DNA of 64,000 nt from Rhizobium viscosum (GCF_014873945.1 NZ_JADBEC010000001.1:2869001-2933000), one strand, 5' to 3'; positions 44,115-53,974 are shown, counted from the stretch's first letter. Notes: a model not told the origin generated them from the sequence alone. Made by a program: numbers and translations.

Positions 44115-47100
44115 ATGAACATATCCAGATTCTTTATCGACCGCCCGGTCTTTGCCGGTGTTCTTTCGGTCCTCATCGTGGTCGCAGGCCTCATTGGCCT
44201 CCGGGCATTGCCGATCTCCGAATATCCGGAGGTCGTGCCACCGTCGATCGTCGTGCATGCCACCTATCCCGGCGCAAACCCGTCCGTCATCGCAGAAACG
44301 GTGGCCACGCCGCTCGAAGAACAGATCAACGGCGTCGAAGGCATGCTCTACATGTCCAGCCAGGCGACGTCCGACGGCGCCTTGAACGTCACCGTCACCT
44401 TCAAGCTCGGTACCGACCCGGACAAGGCGCAGCAGCTCGTGCAGAACCGCGTGTCGCAGGCCGAACCGCGCCTGCCGGCGGAAGTTCGCGCGCTCGGCAT
44501 TACCACGGTCAAGAGCTCGCCCGACTTCATCATGGTCGTCAACCTCGTCTCCGACGGGAACAGCCATGACATCACCTATCTGCGCAACTATGCGACGCTG
44601 AACGTCAAGGACCGGCTTGCCCGTATTGCCGGTGTCGGCCAGGTGCAGGTCTTCGGTGCCGGCGACTATTCCATGCGTGTGTGGATCGATCCGCAGAAGG
44701 CAGCCGAGCATAATCTTGCCGCAAGCGACATCAGCAATGCGATCAGCTCGCAGAACGTCCAGGCCGCTGCCGGCATCATCGGCGCTTCGCCGAGCCAGCC
44801 GGGTGTCGATCTTCAGCTCAACGTGAACGCTCAAGGTCGTCTGCGCACGCCCGAGGAATTCGGCAGCATCATCGTGAAGACGGGCGCCAATGGCGAGATC
44901 ACCCGTCTGCGCGACGTTGCCCGGATCGAACTGGGTGCCGCCGACTATACGCTGCGTTCGCTGCTCGACGGCAAGCCGGCTGTCGCCGTTGCCGTTCTCC
45001 AGGCGCCGGGCTCGAACGCCATCGAGATCGCCGACAATGTCCGCGCGACGATGGACGAGCTGCAGTTGGCTATGCCTTCAGGCGTGAAGTACGAGATCGT
45101 CTACGACACGACGAAGTTCGTTCGCGCCTCGATCGAGAAGGTCATCGACACGCTGCTCGAAGCCATCGCGCTCGTCGTTCTCGTCGTCATCCTGTTCCTG
45201 CAGACATGGCGTGCCTCGATCATCCCGCTGATTGCCGTTCCGGTATCGATCATCGGTACATTCGCGGTCATGTACATGTTCGGCTTCTCGATCAATGCAC
45301 TCAGCCTTTTCGGCCTGGTGCTGGCGATCGGTATCGTCGTGGATGACGCGATCGTCGTTGTTGAAAACGTCGAACGCAACATCGAGGCCGGGCTCAGTCC
45401 GCGTCAGGCGACTTACAAGGCCATGAAGGAAGTCTCCGGCCCGATCATCGCGATCGCGCTGGTGCTTGTCGCGGTCTTCGTGCCACTCGCCTTCATCTCC
45501 GGACTGTCGGGTCAGTTCTATCGCCAGTTCGCCCTGACGATCGCGATCTCGACCGTCATTTCGGCCTTCAATTCGCTGACGCTGTCTCCGGCGCTCGCCG
45601 CCCTTCTGCTGAAGGGTCACCATGCGCCGAAGGACTGGCTGACGCGATTCATGGATGCGATCTTCGGCTGGTTCTTCCGTGGCTTCAACCGCGCTTTCGG
45701 CGCCGGGTCGAATGCCTATGGCAAGGGCGTCGGCGGTCTGGTATCGCGCAAGAGCATCGTCATGGTGATCTACCTTGCGCTGGTCGGAGCGACCTACGGC
45801 ATCTTCAATACGGTACCGGGCGGCTTCGTACCGTCGCAGGACAAGCAGTATCTGATCGGCTTTGCCCAGTTGCCGGATGCTGCAAGCCTCGACCGTACGG
45901 AAGACGTCATCAAGCGCATGACCGACATCGCCTTGAAGCAGCCGGGCGTTGCCAATGCGATCGCCTTCCCGGGCCTGTCGATCAACGGCTTCACCAACTC
46001 TTCGAATGCCGGCATCGTCTTCGTGACGCTGAAGGATTTCGAGGAACGCAAGACGCCTGATCTTTCGGGCGGGGCGATTGCCATGGCCCTGAACCAGAAA
46101 TTCGGCGCCATCCAGGATGCCTTCATCGCCATGTTCCCGCCGCCGCCGGTCAACGGTCTCGGCACGACAGGCGGTTTCAAGCTGCAGATCGAGGATCGCG
46201 CAGGCTTGGGTAACCAGGCTCTCGACGAAGCGACCAAGGCCGTGCTTGCCAAGGCCTATCAGACGCCTGAACTCGCCGGCCTGTTCTCCAGCTTTCAGAT
46301 CAACGTGCCGCAGCTCTATGCCGATCTCGACCGCGCCAAGGCCGAGCAGCTCGGAGTCTCCGTCACCGACGTCTTCCAGACGCTGCAGATCTATCTCGGT
46401 TCGCTCTATGTGAACGACTTCAACGCCTTCGGCCGCACCTACAGCGTCCGTGTGCAGGCCGATGCCAAGTTCCGCGCCCAGCCGGAAGATATCGGTCAGT
46501 TGAAGGTTCGCTCGGCATCGGGCCAGATGATCCCGCTTGCAGCTCTTCTGAAGGTGGATGCCAGCACCGGTCCTGAGCGTGCGAACCGCTACAACGGCTT
46601 CCTCGCTGCCGATATCAACGGCGGTCCGGCTCCGGGCTTCTCGTCCGGCCAGGCCCAGGCGGCAATCGAGAAGATCCTGCATGAAACGCTGCCCTCGGGC
46701 ATCGACTTCGAGTGGACGGACCTGACCTACCAGCAGATCCTTGCCGGCAACTCCAGCGTCGTCGTTTTCCCGCTGGCGCTGCTGCTCGTCTTCCTCGTGC
46801 TCGCTGCCCAGTATGAGAGCCTGACGCTGCCGCTTGCGATCATCATGATCGTGCCGATGGGTGTTCTGGCCGCCCTGACCGGCGTCTGGCTCACCGGTGG
46901 AGACAACAACATCTTCACGCAGATCGGCCTCGTCGTCCTTGTCGGTCTATCGGCCAAGAACGCGATCCTGATCGTGGAATTTGCCCGTGAACTGGAGTTC
47001 GAAGGCAGGACGCCGCGTGAAGCCGCGATCGAGGCCAGCCGCCTGCGTCTGCGCCCGATCCTGATGACCTCGATGGCCTTCATCATGGGTGTCGTGCCGC

Positions 47101-47312
47101 TCGTCACCTCGACCGGTGCCGGTTCGGAAATGCGCGCCGCGATGGGTGTCGCGGTGTTTTCGGGCATGATCGGCGTCACCTTCTTCGGCATCTTCATGAC
47201 GCCGGTATTCTACGTGCTTCTGCGCCGGATGACGGGCAACCGTCCGCTCATTCAGCACAACGACAATCATCCGCAGGACGAAGACGACCATATGAAGGTC
47301 GCTGCAGAGTAA
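44115..47312 (+). CDS. RND multidrug efflux pump, inner-membrane transporter, second system
   Basis: A 1065-residue HAE1-type RND protein starting at ATG 44115 behind GGAGAGGG. The N-terminus is MNISRFFIDRPVFAGVLSVL. The proton-relay Asp pair is in IGIVVDDAIVVVENVERN and the helix-10 Lys in GLSAKNAILIVEFARE. It is a paralogue of 27829-31035 with the same domain order. It is expected to export toxic or plant-derived compounds in a tripartite complex; no outer-membrane factor gene is present. A terminator follows at 47334. Confidence 0.96.
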   Translation: MNISRFFIDRPVFAGVLSVLIVVAGLIGLRALPISEYPEVVPPSIVVHATYPGANPSVIAETVATPLEEQINGVEGMLYMSSQATSDGALNVTVTFKLGTDPDKAQQLVQNRVSQAEPRLPAEVRALGITTVKSSPDFIMVVNLVSDGNSHDITYLRNYATLNVKDRLARIAGVGQVQVFGAGDYSMRVWIDPQKAAEHNLAASDISNAISSQNVQAAAGIIGASPSQPGVDLQLNVNAQGRLRTPEEFGSIIVKTGANGEITRLRDVARIELGAADYTLRSLLDGKPAVAVAVLQAPGSNAIEIADNVRATMDELQLAMPSGVKYEIVYDTTKFVRASIEKVIDTLLEAIALVVLVVILFLQTWRASIIPLIAVPVSIIGTFAVMYMFGFSINALSLFGLVLAIGIVVDDAIVVVENVERNIEAGLSPRQATYKAMKEVSGPIIAIALVLVAVFVPLAFISGLSGQFYRQFALTIAISTVISAFNSLTLSPALAALLLKGHHAPKDWLTRFMDAIFGWFFRGFNRAFGAGSNAYGKGVGGLVSRKSIVMVIYLALVGATYGIFNTVPGGFVPSQDKQYLIGFAQLPDAASLDRTEDVIKRMTDIALKQPGVANAIAFPGLSINGFTNSSNAGIVFVTLKDFEERKTPDLSGGAIAMALNQKFGAIQDAFIAMFPPPPVNGLGTTGGFKLQIEDRAGLGNQALDEATKAVLAKAYQTPELAGLFSSFQINVPQLYADLDRAKAEQLGVSVTDVFQTLQIYLGSLYVNDFNAFGRTYSVRVQADAKFRAQPEDIGQLKVRSASGQMIPLAALLKVDASTGPERANRYNGFLAADINGGPAPGFSSGQAQAAIEKILHETLPSGIDFEWTDLTYQQILAGNSSVVVFPLALLLVFLVLAAQYESLTLPLAIIMIVPMGVLAALTGVWLTGGDNNIFTQIGLVVLVGLSAKNAILIVEFARELEFEGRTPREAAIEASRLRLRPILMTSMAFIMGVVPLVTSTGAGSEMRAAMGVAVFSGMIGVTFFGIFMTPVFYVLLRRMTGNRPLIQHNDNHPQDEDDHMKVAAE

Positions 47313-47333
47313 CCTCTCCTTTGTCGGGTAAAT

Positions 47334-47369
47334 CGGGCGGGGGCTTGGGTCCTCGCCCGTTTCGTTTTT
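47334..47369 (+). terminator. Rho-independent terminator after RND operon 2
   Basis: CGGGCG (47334-47339) pairs with CGCCCG (47354-47359), extended by inner G-C and G-U pairs, and is followed by TTTCGTTTTT. It lies 22 bp after the pump stop. Confidence 0.75.
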
Positions 47370-47544
47370 AGGCGATGCGACAAAAATGCGTTACGTCCAT
47401 CAAAACGGTTGCATGCTGAGGTGAGGGGGATATCAAGGGCAGGCAACAGTTCGGGAGGGCTGGGTGACGCATGCTTGGCGAGACGGATCACAGCGCCTTG
47501 CTGCTCCATCTCGAAGACAGGAATGCCCGATTGGGAGGAAAGAA

Positions 47545-49329
47545 ATGACCGACAGCAAGACCGCCAAGCGCCGCCTGCGTTCACAGGACTGGTTCGATAA
47601 CCCCGATCATATCGACATGACGGCGCTCTATCTGGAGCGCTTCATGAATTACGGGGTAACGCCGGAGGAGCTGCGGTCCGGCAAGCCGATCATTGGCATC
47701 GCCCAGAGCGGCAGCGATCTGACCCCCTGCAACCGCGTCCATATCGAGTTGGCAAAGCGCGTACGTGACGGCATCCGCGACGCAGGCGGCATCCCGATCG
47801 AATTTCCGACGCACCCGATCTTCGAGAACTGCAAGCGCCCGACGGCAGCGCTCGACCGCAATCTCGCCTATCTCGGCCTTGTCGAAATTCTCTACGGATA
47901 TCCGCTCGACGGCGTTGTGTTGACGACTGGCTGCGACAAGACCACGCCTTCGGCGATCATGGCGGCTTCCACGGTCGATATTCCCGCGATCGTTCTCTCG
48001 GGCGGGCCGATGCTCGACGGCTGGCATGAAGGAAAACTCGCCGGTTCAGGCATGGCGATCTGGCAGTCGCGCCGGAAGCTCGCGGCAGGCGAGATCGACG
48101 AAGAGGAATTCCTGCAGACGGCGCTCGATTCGGCACCCTCCGTCGGCCATTGCAACACGATGGGCACGGCCTCGACCATGAATGCGCTGGCTGAGGCGCT
48201 CGGCCTGTCGCTGACAGGCTGCGGCAATATTCCGGCTGCCTATCGCGAGCGTGGTCAGATGGCCTATCGCACTGGCCGTCGCGCCGTGGAGATCGTGTTC
48301 GAAGACCTGAAGCCGTCGGATATCCTGACGCGCGAAGCCTTCCTCAATGCCATCAAGACCAATTCTGCGATTGGCGGCTCGACGAACGCCCAGCCGCATC
48401 TTGCAGCCATGGCGAAGCATGCGGGGGTCGAGCTGTATCCCGAGGATTGGCAGGTTCATGGTTTCGATATTCCGCTGCTGGCCAATGTGCAGCCGGCGGG
48501 TGTTTATCTCGGCGAGAAGTTCCATCGTGCCGGCGGCACCCCTGCTGTCATGTGGGAATTGCTGCAGGCCGGCAAGCTCGATGGTGACTGTCGCACCGTC
48601 ACCGGCAGGACCATGGCGGAGAATCTCAGAGGACGTGAGTCACGTGACCGCGACGTCATCAAACCCTACAGCGCCCCCCTGAAAGAACGTGCAGGCTTCC
48701 TCGTGCTCAAGGGCAACCTTTTCGATTTCGCTATCATGAAGATGAGCGTCGTATCTGAGGATTTCCGCAAGCGTTATCTGCAGGAGCCGGGCCGGGAGGG
48801 CGTCTTCGAGGGCAAGGCTGTCGTCTTCGACGGTTCGGAGGATTACCACAAGCGCATCAACGATCCGGAGCTCGGCATCGACGAGAACACGATCCTCGCC
48901 ATCCGTGGCGCGGGTCCGCTCGGCTGGCCGGGCTCTGCGGAAGTGGTCAACATGCAGCCGCCGGATCATATTCTGAAGCGCGGCATCAAGAGCCTGCCGA
49001 CGATCGGTGACGGGCGCCAGTCCGGCACTTCGGACAGCCCCTCGATCCTCAATGCCTCGCCGGAAAGTGCGGCAGGTGGGGGGCTCGCGTGGCTCAGGAC
49101 CGGCGACATCATTCGCATCGATTTCAATCAGGGGCGTTGCGACATGCTGGTTGACGAGGTTGAAATCGAGCGGCGCAAGGGCGATGGAATCCCGCCGGTG
49201 CCGGCCGATGCGACGCCATGGCAGCGCATCTACCGCAAAACGGTGACGCAGCTGTCAGATGGTGCGGTCATCGAGGGGGCAGCTGAGTTCCGGCAGATTG
49301 CCGGAAATCCACCGCGACACAATCACTGA
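47545..49329 (+). CDS. xylD: Xylonate dehydratase-type IlvD/Edd family enzyme
   Basis: A 594-residue dehydratase of the IlvD/Edd family, very close in recalled sequence to Caulobacter D-xylonate dehydratase ([18 protein letters not shown] at 16-33; [14 protein letters not shown]). It should convert D-xylonate to 2-keto-3-deoxy-xylonate. Candidate [2Fe-2S] ligands are Cys62 (TPCNR), Cys130 (TTGCDKTTP) and Cys203 (GHCNTMG). The start ATG 47545 follows GGGAGGA. The gene stands alone, without other xylose-pathway genes, so related sugar-acid substrates are possible. Confidence 0.88.
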   Translation: MTDSKTAKRRLRSQDWFDNPDHIDMTALYLERFMNYGVTPEELRSGKPIIGIAQSGSDLTPCNRVHIELAKRVRDGIRDAGGIPIEFPTHPIFENCKRPTAALDRNLAYLGLVEILYGYPLDGVVLTTGCDKTTPSAIMAASTVDIPAIVLSGGPMLDGWHEGKLAGSGMAIWQSRRKLAAGEIDEEEFLQTALDSAPSVGHCNTMGTASTMNALAEALGLSLTGCGNIPAAYRERGQMAYRTGRRAVEIVFEDLKPSDILTREAFLNAIKTNSAIGGSTNAQPHLAAMAKHAGVELYPEDWQVHGFDIPLLANVQPAGVYLGEKFHRAGGTPAVMWELLQAGKLDGDCRTVTGRTMAENLRGRESRDRDVIKPYSAPLKERAGFLVLKGNLFDFAIMKMSVVSEDFRKRYLQEPGREGVFEGKAVVFDGSEDYHKRINDPELGIDENTILAIRGAGPLGWPGSAEVVNMQPPDHILKRGIKSLPTIGDGRQSGTSDSPSILNASPESAAGGGLAWLRTGDIIRIDFNQGRCDMLVDEVEIERRKGDGIPPVPADATPWQRIYRKTVTQLSDGAVIEGAAEFRQIAGNPPRHNH

Positions 49330-49470
49330 TTAAAACAATACTGATCGAAAGGAAGGCAGTCGCAACGAACAGTTCACCTGGTAACTAGTTCGGTACTTAC
49401 GAAAAGGCTTCATTAATGAAGGCTTACGACTATATTATGAGTTTTTGCAGGCTTCGAAGGCTGAAACGAA

Positions 49471-51255
49471 TTGCCCGAGAATAAACCAACGCGATCAGAG
49501 CGAGAGTTCCAGGATCTTCTTCGGCGACTGGAGCTGGCGCTTGATGCTTCGCAAATTGGTGTGTGGGAGCACAGCATCAATAAGGGTTCTATTCTCTGGG
49601 ATGCACAGATGCACCGCCTCTACGGCAGCCGTCAGACAAATCGAGAGGTGTCGACCCGTATCTGGTCGAACGCCATACATCCTGACGACAGGGAACAGGC
49701 CGAGCGGGATTTCGAAAAAGCTGTTGCCACCCGCGGCGCCTATAATTCTCAGTTTCGCATCATTCTCCCAAGCGGCGAGATCCGCTACCTGCGGTCACGT
49801 GCGCATTTCTATGTCGATGAGGAGGGCACTCCCTCCTTCATCGGTGCCGAATGGGACGTGACATCCGATGTGCTGCTGAATGCCGAGCTTGGCAAGCAGA
49901 AGATGATGGCCGAGGCCCGAGCGCTGGCGCTTGAAGAAAGCAATGCGCGGATCGAGCATGTCGCCAATCATGATTATCTGACCGGCATGCCGAACCGGCG
50001 CCTGCTCGACAGGCGGCTGGCAGCGCTGCTGGCGGACAAGAGCGTGTCGACGCTTGCCGTTCTGCATCTCGATCTCGACCAGTTCAAACAGATCAACGAC
50101 AGTCACGGTCACGCCGCCGGTGACGCCGTGTTGCGCACCGCATCACTCAGAATTGCCGCAGCCATTCCCTCGGATGGCATGGCTGCCCGTGTCGGCGGCG
50201 ACGATTTCGTCATTGTGCTGGTCAATTTCGCCGGCCTCGACGCGCTGAAGGCAATCGTTGAGGATGTGCAGCGGCGACTGCGGAAGAAAATCCGCTTCGG
50301 ACAGGAGATGCTGCAGTCCGGCGCGTCGATCGGTGTATCCTGGAGCAGCGACAAAAGGGCGCGCAACCTGCTCGCCGAATCCGATCTGGCGCTCTACCAG
50401 GCAAAAAAGCTTGGCCGCAACCGCGTAGAGTTCTTCAGCCGACAGCTTCAGGATGACTTGCGCGGCAAGCGTCGCCTCGCCGAGGATCTCGCCCAAGCCC
50501 TGGAACAGGGCGAGATCATCCCTTATTATCAGGTGCAGCTCGATGCGCGCACCCGCGAGATCACCGGGCTGGAAGCGCTGGCGCGCTGGAACCATCCGGA
50601 AAGGGGCGTGCTTGCACCAGGCGCCTTCCTGCGCATTGCGGATGAATACGGACTTTCGGCGGAGATCGATGCCGCGGTCCTTCAGCGCGCGCTTGAAGAT
50701 CGCGTTGCCTGGCAGGTCCTGGGCTACCATGTGCCGCGCATCGCAGTGAATATCTCGCCCGGGCGCCTTGCCGATCCCGCTCTGCTAGACAAGCTGCGCC
50801 GGCTCGCCATTCCGCCGGGCGCCATCGTCTTCGAGCTCGTGGAAACGATCTTCCTCGACGATTGCGATGAGAAATTCCTCGCCAATATCGACCTCATCAA
50901 GCAGATGGGCATCGATATCGAGATCGATGACTTCGGTTCCGGCCATGCTTCGCTCATCGGGCTCGTGCGACTGAAGCCGAAGCGGCTGAAAATCGACCGC
51001 CAGCTCGTCACCGATGTCGTGGAATCGGCTGAGCAGAGGCGCGTGGTCGGATCGATCGTCGAGATCGCCAAGGCTCTCGATGTGGAAGTGATTGCCGAAG
51101 GGGTGGAAACCGAAGCCCACGCCGTGACGCTGTCATGGCTCGGCTGCGACAGCCTGCAGGGTTTTGCGCTTGGCTATCCCTCCAATGCCGCCGATACGGG
51201 GCGCCTTCTTGCGTCAACCGGCCACGACGGCAAATCTCGAAGTGTAGCCGGCTGA
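49471..51255 (+). CDS. PAS-GGDEF-EAL cyclic-di-GMP protein, GGDEF site altered to GGDDF
   Basis: A 594-residue cytoplasmic protein without membrane helices. A PAS/PAC sensor (about 20-135) precedes a GGDEF domain (160-325) whose active motif is GGDDF (242-246). The I-site RxxD is absent. The EAL domain (335-590) looks complete: EAL at 368-370 in GLEALARWNHP, NISPGRL, ELVETIF, DDFGSGHASL, KIDRQLV and EGVETE. It is likely a phosphodiesterase with a weak or regulatory cyclase domain. The start is TTG 49471 with AAGG ten bases upstream, as no better start is in frame. Confidence 0.88.
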   Translation: MPENKPTRSEREFQDLLRRLELALDASQIGVWEHSINKGSILWDAQMHRLYGSRQTNREVSTRIWSNAIHPDDREQAERDFEKAVATRGAYNSQFRIILPSGEIRYLRSRAHFYVDEEGTPSFIGAEWDVTSDVLLNAELGKQKMMAEARALALEESNARIEHVANHDYLTGMPNRRLLDRRLAALLADKSVSTLAVLHLDLDQFKQINDSHGHAAGDAVLRTASLRIAAAIPSDGMAARVGGDDFVIVLVNFAGLDALKAIVEDVQRRLRKKIRFGQEMLQSGASIGVSWSSDKRARNLLAESDLALYQAKKLGRNRVEFFSRQLQDDLRGKRRLAEDLAQALEQGEIIPYYQVQLDARTREITGLEALARWNHPERGVLAPGAFLRIADEYGLSAEIDAAVLQRALEDRVAWQVLGYHVPRIAVNISPGRLADPALLDKLRRLAIPPGAIVFELVETIFLDDCDEKFLANIDLIKQMGIDIEIDDFGSGHASLIGLVRLKPKRLKIDRQLVTDVVESAEQRRVVGSIVEIAKALDVEVIAEGVETEAHAVTLSWLGCDSLQGFALGYPSNAADTGRLLASTGHDGKSRSVAG

Positions 51256-51356
51256 AATTTGCGGCTGGAGTCTAGTCGATGAATGGAATGTGAGGCCGAT
51301 TTCAGTCCGAGCCGTCCCGTCGGCGAGCACGTTAGGGTTACTCCCGATGCACTGAC

Positions 51357-51386
51357 ACGGCACGCGTTGGGTGCGTGCCGTATTTT
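51357..51386. terminator. Bidirectional terminator between the GGDEF-EAL and KTSC genes
   Basis: ACGGCACGC (51357-51365) and GCGTGCCGT (51373-51381) form a perfect 9-bp stem with a 7-base loop, followed by ATTTTT on the plus strand. It lies between convergent genes, 102 bp after the GGDEF-EAL stop. Confidence 0.75.
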
Positions 51387-51587
51387 TCAGGTAGTGCGGA
51401 AGCGGCCTCGGATCTGGCTCATGTAGAAGTCGCCAGGAGATGCTGCTGCGGTCAGTCCGACGACGATGCCTTCAGGGACATCTTCGTAATGACGGCGTTG
51501 GCCGTTGGTCAGATAGAGCGTGAGGTGTCGAGTCTCGCGCTGGTAATCGATCGCTTCAATCAGTTTGGACTGCAGTCTAGTTTCCAT
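51387..51587 (-). CDS. KTSC-domain mini-protein
   Basis: A 66-residue protein that is essentially one KTSC domain. It has a short N-terminal strand (SKLIEAIDYQRETRHLTLYLTNG), then YEDVPEGIVVGLTAAASPGDFYMSQIRGRF. The VPxxxxxx-SPGxFY-xxIRxRF pattern matches KTSC. The ATG has GGGGAG upstream. KTSC domains occur alone or fused to nucleic-acid-related enzymes and phage proteins; function is not established. It is a paralogue of 52893-53102. Confidence 0.78.
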   Translation of the reverse strand: METRLQSKLIEAIDYQRETRHLTLYLTNGQRRHYEDVPEGIVVGLTAAASPGDFYMSQIRGRFRTT

Positions 51588-51924
51588 GCGGACTCCCCGA
51601 TGTGTTTCGCGCGAGAGAGGTGGCTGCTGGATCCGACGAGCGGTTCAAGGCAGCCTCAAAGCTAATCCCTGGTCGATTCAAGTCAAGGATCCAAAGAGTG
51701 GAGCCCTACCTATTTTGAGTTAAATGCGTCTGAAGTTTGACGCTCTAAATTAGCCCGAAAGTGCTATGACAATTAAGCACAACCTGCAGCGGAACAATGC
51801 CCGCTCAGCGAGCACTCAAAAGCGTTTCGTCCAGTCTTGAAATGGGGATGCTCGGGACGGCCAGGATCTCGCCGGTTTGCTTAATGACACACCAAGGCTG
51901 CCGCTCGTTGCCGGCGCGAAGTGA
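51588..51924. other. 337-bp intergenic region upstream of the KTSC gene
   Basis: It carries the leader of the minus-strand KTSC gene and otherwise shows no supported gene. A plus-strand frame from 51797 runs into the next gene without a ribosome site or recognisable motif. Base composition is less GC-rich around 51700-51780. Confidence 0.5.
51659..51686 (-). promoter_or_regulatory. Possible promoter of the first KTSC gene
   Basis: On the minus strand TTGACT (plus 51681-51686) is followed after 16 bases by TAGCTT (51659-51664). This would place transcription start about 65 bases before the ATG at 51587. The -35 is good and the -10 weak. Confidence 0.3.
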
Positions 51925-52764
51925 TCAGGCGCGTCGCCAGAAGATGAGTTCCGGCACCTGCCAGGAGGGGTCGGGCGCGGGCAGCCAGGTCTTCGGGGAG
52001 AAGTAATCCTTCGTGCGGCGCTGTTGGGGGGAGGTCTCCTGAAGCAGGAGCGTGAAGTTGAAGGCGCCCGGTCGTGAAAATTCCTGGGTGAAGTTGATGA
52101 GGGCGCCGAAGCCTTCCTCCTTCACATCCTTAAGATTGCGGATCGCCGCCAGCGTATCATGAAAATCCAGCCAGGCCGGCTGCGTCAGCATGGTTTCGAA
52201 GATGCGCATTGTTCCGGCATCGAGCTGCCCGTTGCTGTTGGTCGCCGGCCCGACCAGTTTCACGCGCATGTTTGATATCGCGCCATTGCCGTTGCCACGA
52301 ACGACGAGGAAAAGCGAGCTGACAACGTGCTCCTTATCTTTCTTGAAAATCTGTTCGTGGGAGCATTCGAAAGTATCGGAATTAAAGGCGGTTTCCTTCC
52401 ATTCGCTGGTTTCGATGCCTGCCGAGCGCAGCGCTTCGCACATGGCCGGGCCGGAAATCCGCCAGGTGCGCAGGAAAACGCTCGCAAGTACCGGCTGTGG
52501 CGGGTCGAACATGCGCGGTGCGATCTTGATGCTGATGGGTTCGGTGCGGCGGAAGACCTTGGGCGGCGGGGGAGGCGGAGGTGTCGCGGGCGGGAAAAGC
52601 TCTATGCCGAAGGAGTGGGCCAGCGACTTCAGGTGCCGCATGTCGTTCGACAACAGCACTGTTGCGCCAACAATTGAAAGGGACAGGACGATCAGCAGCC
52701 ACATGACGGCGCGGCCCTTTTTCGGCTGCGGCGCCAGTTTCATATTCTGATCGGACGATGGCAT
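51925..52764 (-). CDS. Membrane-anchored hypothetical protein (DUF6030-like)
   Basis: A 279-residue protein. A short cytoplasmic lead is followed by one transmembrane helix (AVMWLLIVLSLSIVGATVLL, about 21-40) and a Pro-rich linker (FPPATPPPPPPPK). The remaining domain, about 200 residues, is predicted periplasmic, with FLRTWRISGPAMCEALRSAG and two Cys that could pair (CEAL... FECSHEQ). The sequence resembles a Rhizobiales-restricted family, possibly DUF6030; this is from memory. It lies between the two KTSC genes, all on the minus strand. The function is unknown. Confidence 0.65.
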   Translation of the reverse strand: MPSSDQNMKLAPQPKKGRAVMWLLIVLSLSIVGATVLLSNDMRHLKSLAHSFGIELFPPATPPPPPPPKVFRRTEPISIKIAPRMFDPPQPVLASVFLRTWRISGPAMCEALRSAGIETSEWKETAFNSDTFECSHEQIFKKDKEHVVSSLFLVVRGNGNGAISNMRVKLVGPATNSNGQLDAGTMRIFETMLTQPAWLDFHDTLAAIRNLKDVKEEGFGALINFTQEFSRPGAFNFTLLLQETSPQQRRTKDYFSPKTWLPAPDPSWQVPELIFWRRA

Positions 52765-52892
52765 CGTCAGTTCGCGAGACCTCGGACAATGGAAGTCATC
52801 ATTTATAAGGCTGGCGTTGATGTGGCAATCGATCTCGACCGGAGCATGGCACAATCGATTTAAGGTTGCTCCGGTGAAACGATCGAAGCCTG

Positions 52893-53102
52893 TCAGGCCG
52901 CGATACGGCGATACCGTGTCCTGATGCGGTCGATATAATACTGGCCCGGCGAGGGCGCCGTCACCATGGTGCTGACGTCGTCGACCGGTACGCCTTCGAA
53001 CAGTCGTTCTTGGCCGTTGCGGAAGCAGATGCGCAGGCGCCCGTCTTCCTGGCTGAAATAGACGTTCTGGATAATCCTGGATTTGACTGGAACTTCGTGC
53101 AT
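52893..53102 (-). CDS. KTSC-like mini-protein, second copy
   Basis: A 69-residue single-domain protein with the same layout as 51387-51587: VYFSQEDGRLRICFRNGQER, FEGVPVDDVSTMVTAPSPGQYYIDRIRTRYRR. The shared VP...SPGxYY..IR.RY core supports paralogy and a KTSC assignment. The first Met at 53102 has only a weak ribosome site. It is separated from the sister gene by the membrane-anchored hypothetical gene. Confidence 0.75.
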   Translation of the reverse strand: MHEVPVKSRIIQNVYFSQEDGRLRICFRNGQERLFEGVPVDDVSTMVTAPSPGQYYIDRIRTRYRRIAA

Positions 53103-53367
53103 CGTATTTTTGTCCCTGTTTCGTTTTGAGGCATCTTAAAAGTAAGGATGCGAAGATACCGTCAAGGCGTATGGTAAAGATTGTTTCCCGCCCAAACAGG
53201 CACAGTCTAAAAAGTCGCGTTTCAATAAAATTGTATGGATCGGCTTAAAAAGCCTGCAAATACTGGCATGTAGAGTGACCCTCATGAAAGCGGCCGGGCA
53301 TGGACAGATGCGACCGGCGCTGCGGCCAGGCGGAAATAGCCGGCCGGCTGGAAACGGGGACTTCAAG

Positions 53368-53706
53368 ATGAGCAGACTTCTTCTTGCCGCGACGCTCGCA
53401 ATCACGATATCGGCTGCAAGCCAGCCGGCTTTCGCCTTTGGCCCGGGCGGTTTCGGCCGCGATCTCATGTACACCTCGGCCATCGGCCGTTTGTCCGAGG
53501 AGCCGTTGACGACGAGCGTCGGCTTCGTTCGCCCGAACGTTCCCTTTGCCCTTAGCGCTCCGGCACAGGTCGAAGGCGAGGGCTATCAGCTCAAGGCCTA
53601 TTCGCGGCAGCTGACCATCGTCATCGGCTTCGTTTTCGACAGCGTTCTCGGCCAGGCTTCCCAGACCATCGGTGCTGCCGAGGCGCTGGGTCCGTTTCTG
53701 CGCTAG
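53368..53706 (+). CDS. Small secreted hypothetical protein
   Basis: A 112-residue protein with a clear Sec signal peptide (MSRLLLAATLAITISAASQPAFA, cleavage about residue 23). The mature part is about 89 residues with GPGGFGRDLMYTSAIGRL and a hydrophobic LTIVIGFVFDSVLG stretch. There are no Cys residues. The ATG at 53368 follows GGGGA; a longer frame from 53275 would bury the signal peptide. A very strong terminator follows. The family is not recognised. Confidence 0.65.
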   Translation: MSRLLLAATLAITISAASQPAFAFGPGGFGRDLMYTSAIGRLSEEPLTTSVGFVRPNVPFALSAPAQVEGEGYQLKAYSRQLTIVIGFVFDSVLGQASQTIGAAEALGPFLR

Positions 53707-53739
53707 GGCCCGAATGCCCGCTACAGCCGTCATTTGGTC

Positions 53740-53769
53740 TGCGCCCGCCGGAAGGATCCGGCGGGCGCA
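53740..53769 (+). terminator. Very strong hairpin terminator after the secreted-protein gene
   Basis: TGCGCCCGCCGGA (53740-53752) and TCCGGCGGGCGCA (53757-53769) form a perfect 13-bp stem on an AGGA loop, followed by GTAATTTTC. It lies 33 bp after the stop. Confidence 0.75.
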
Positions 53770-53974
53770 GTAATTTTCTTGAGATTGCAATTACATTGTT
53801 TCATGGTAAGGCGAGATCGAAGTTCTTTTGCATTGCATTTCAAAACGACGACACGCATCGTTCAAGCCGTGAACGTGAGTTCATCATGACCGGTCTGAGC
53901 GCAGGGACAATCGACTTGACGGTTGCTTGGCGCATGACGGAATGGACTTGCGGGTTTCAATCTGGGAAGGTTGC

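Noticed and set aside
45078-46682. 534-codon minus-strand frame opposite the second RND pump
   Set aside because: Strongly biased Arg/Asp/Glu composition and complete overlap with a conserved pump gene indicate a codon-bias artefact.
51797-52006. 69-codon plus-strand frame near the DUF6030-like gene
   Set aside because: It overlaps the 3' end of a membrane-anchored gene, has no ribosome site and no recognisable sequence.
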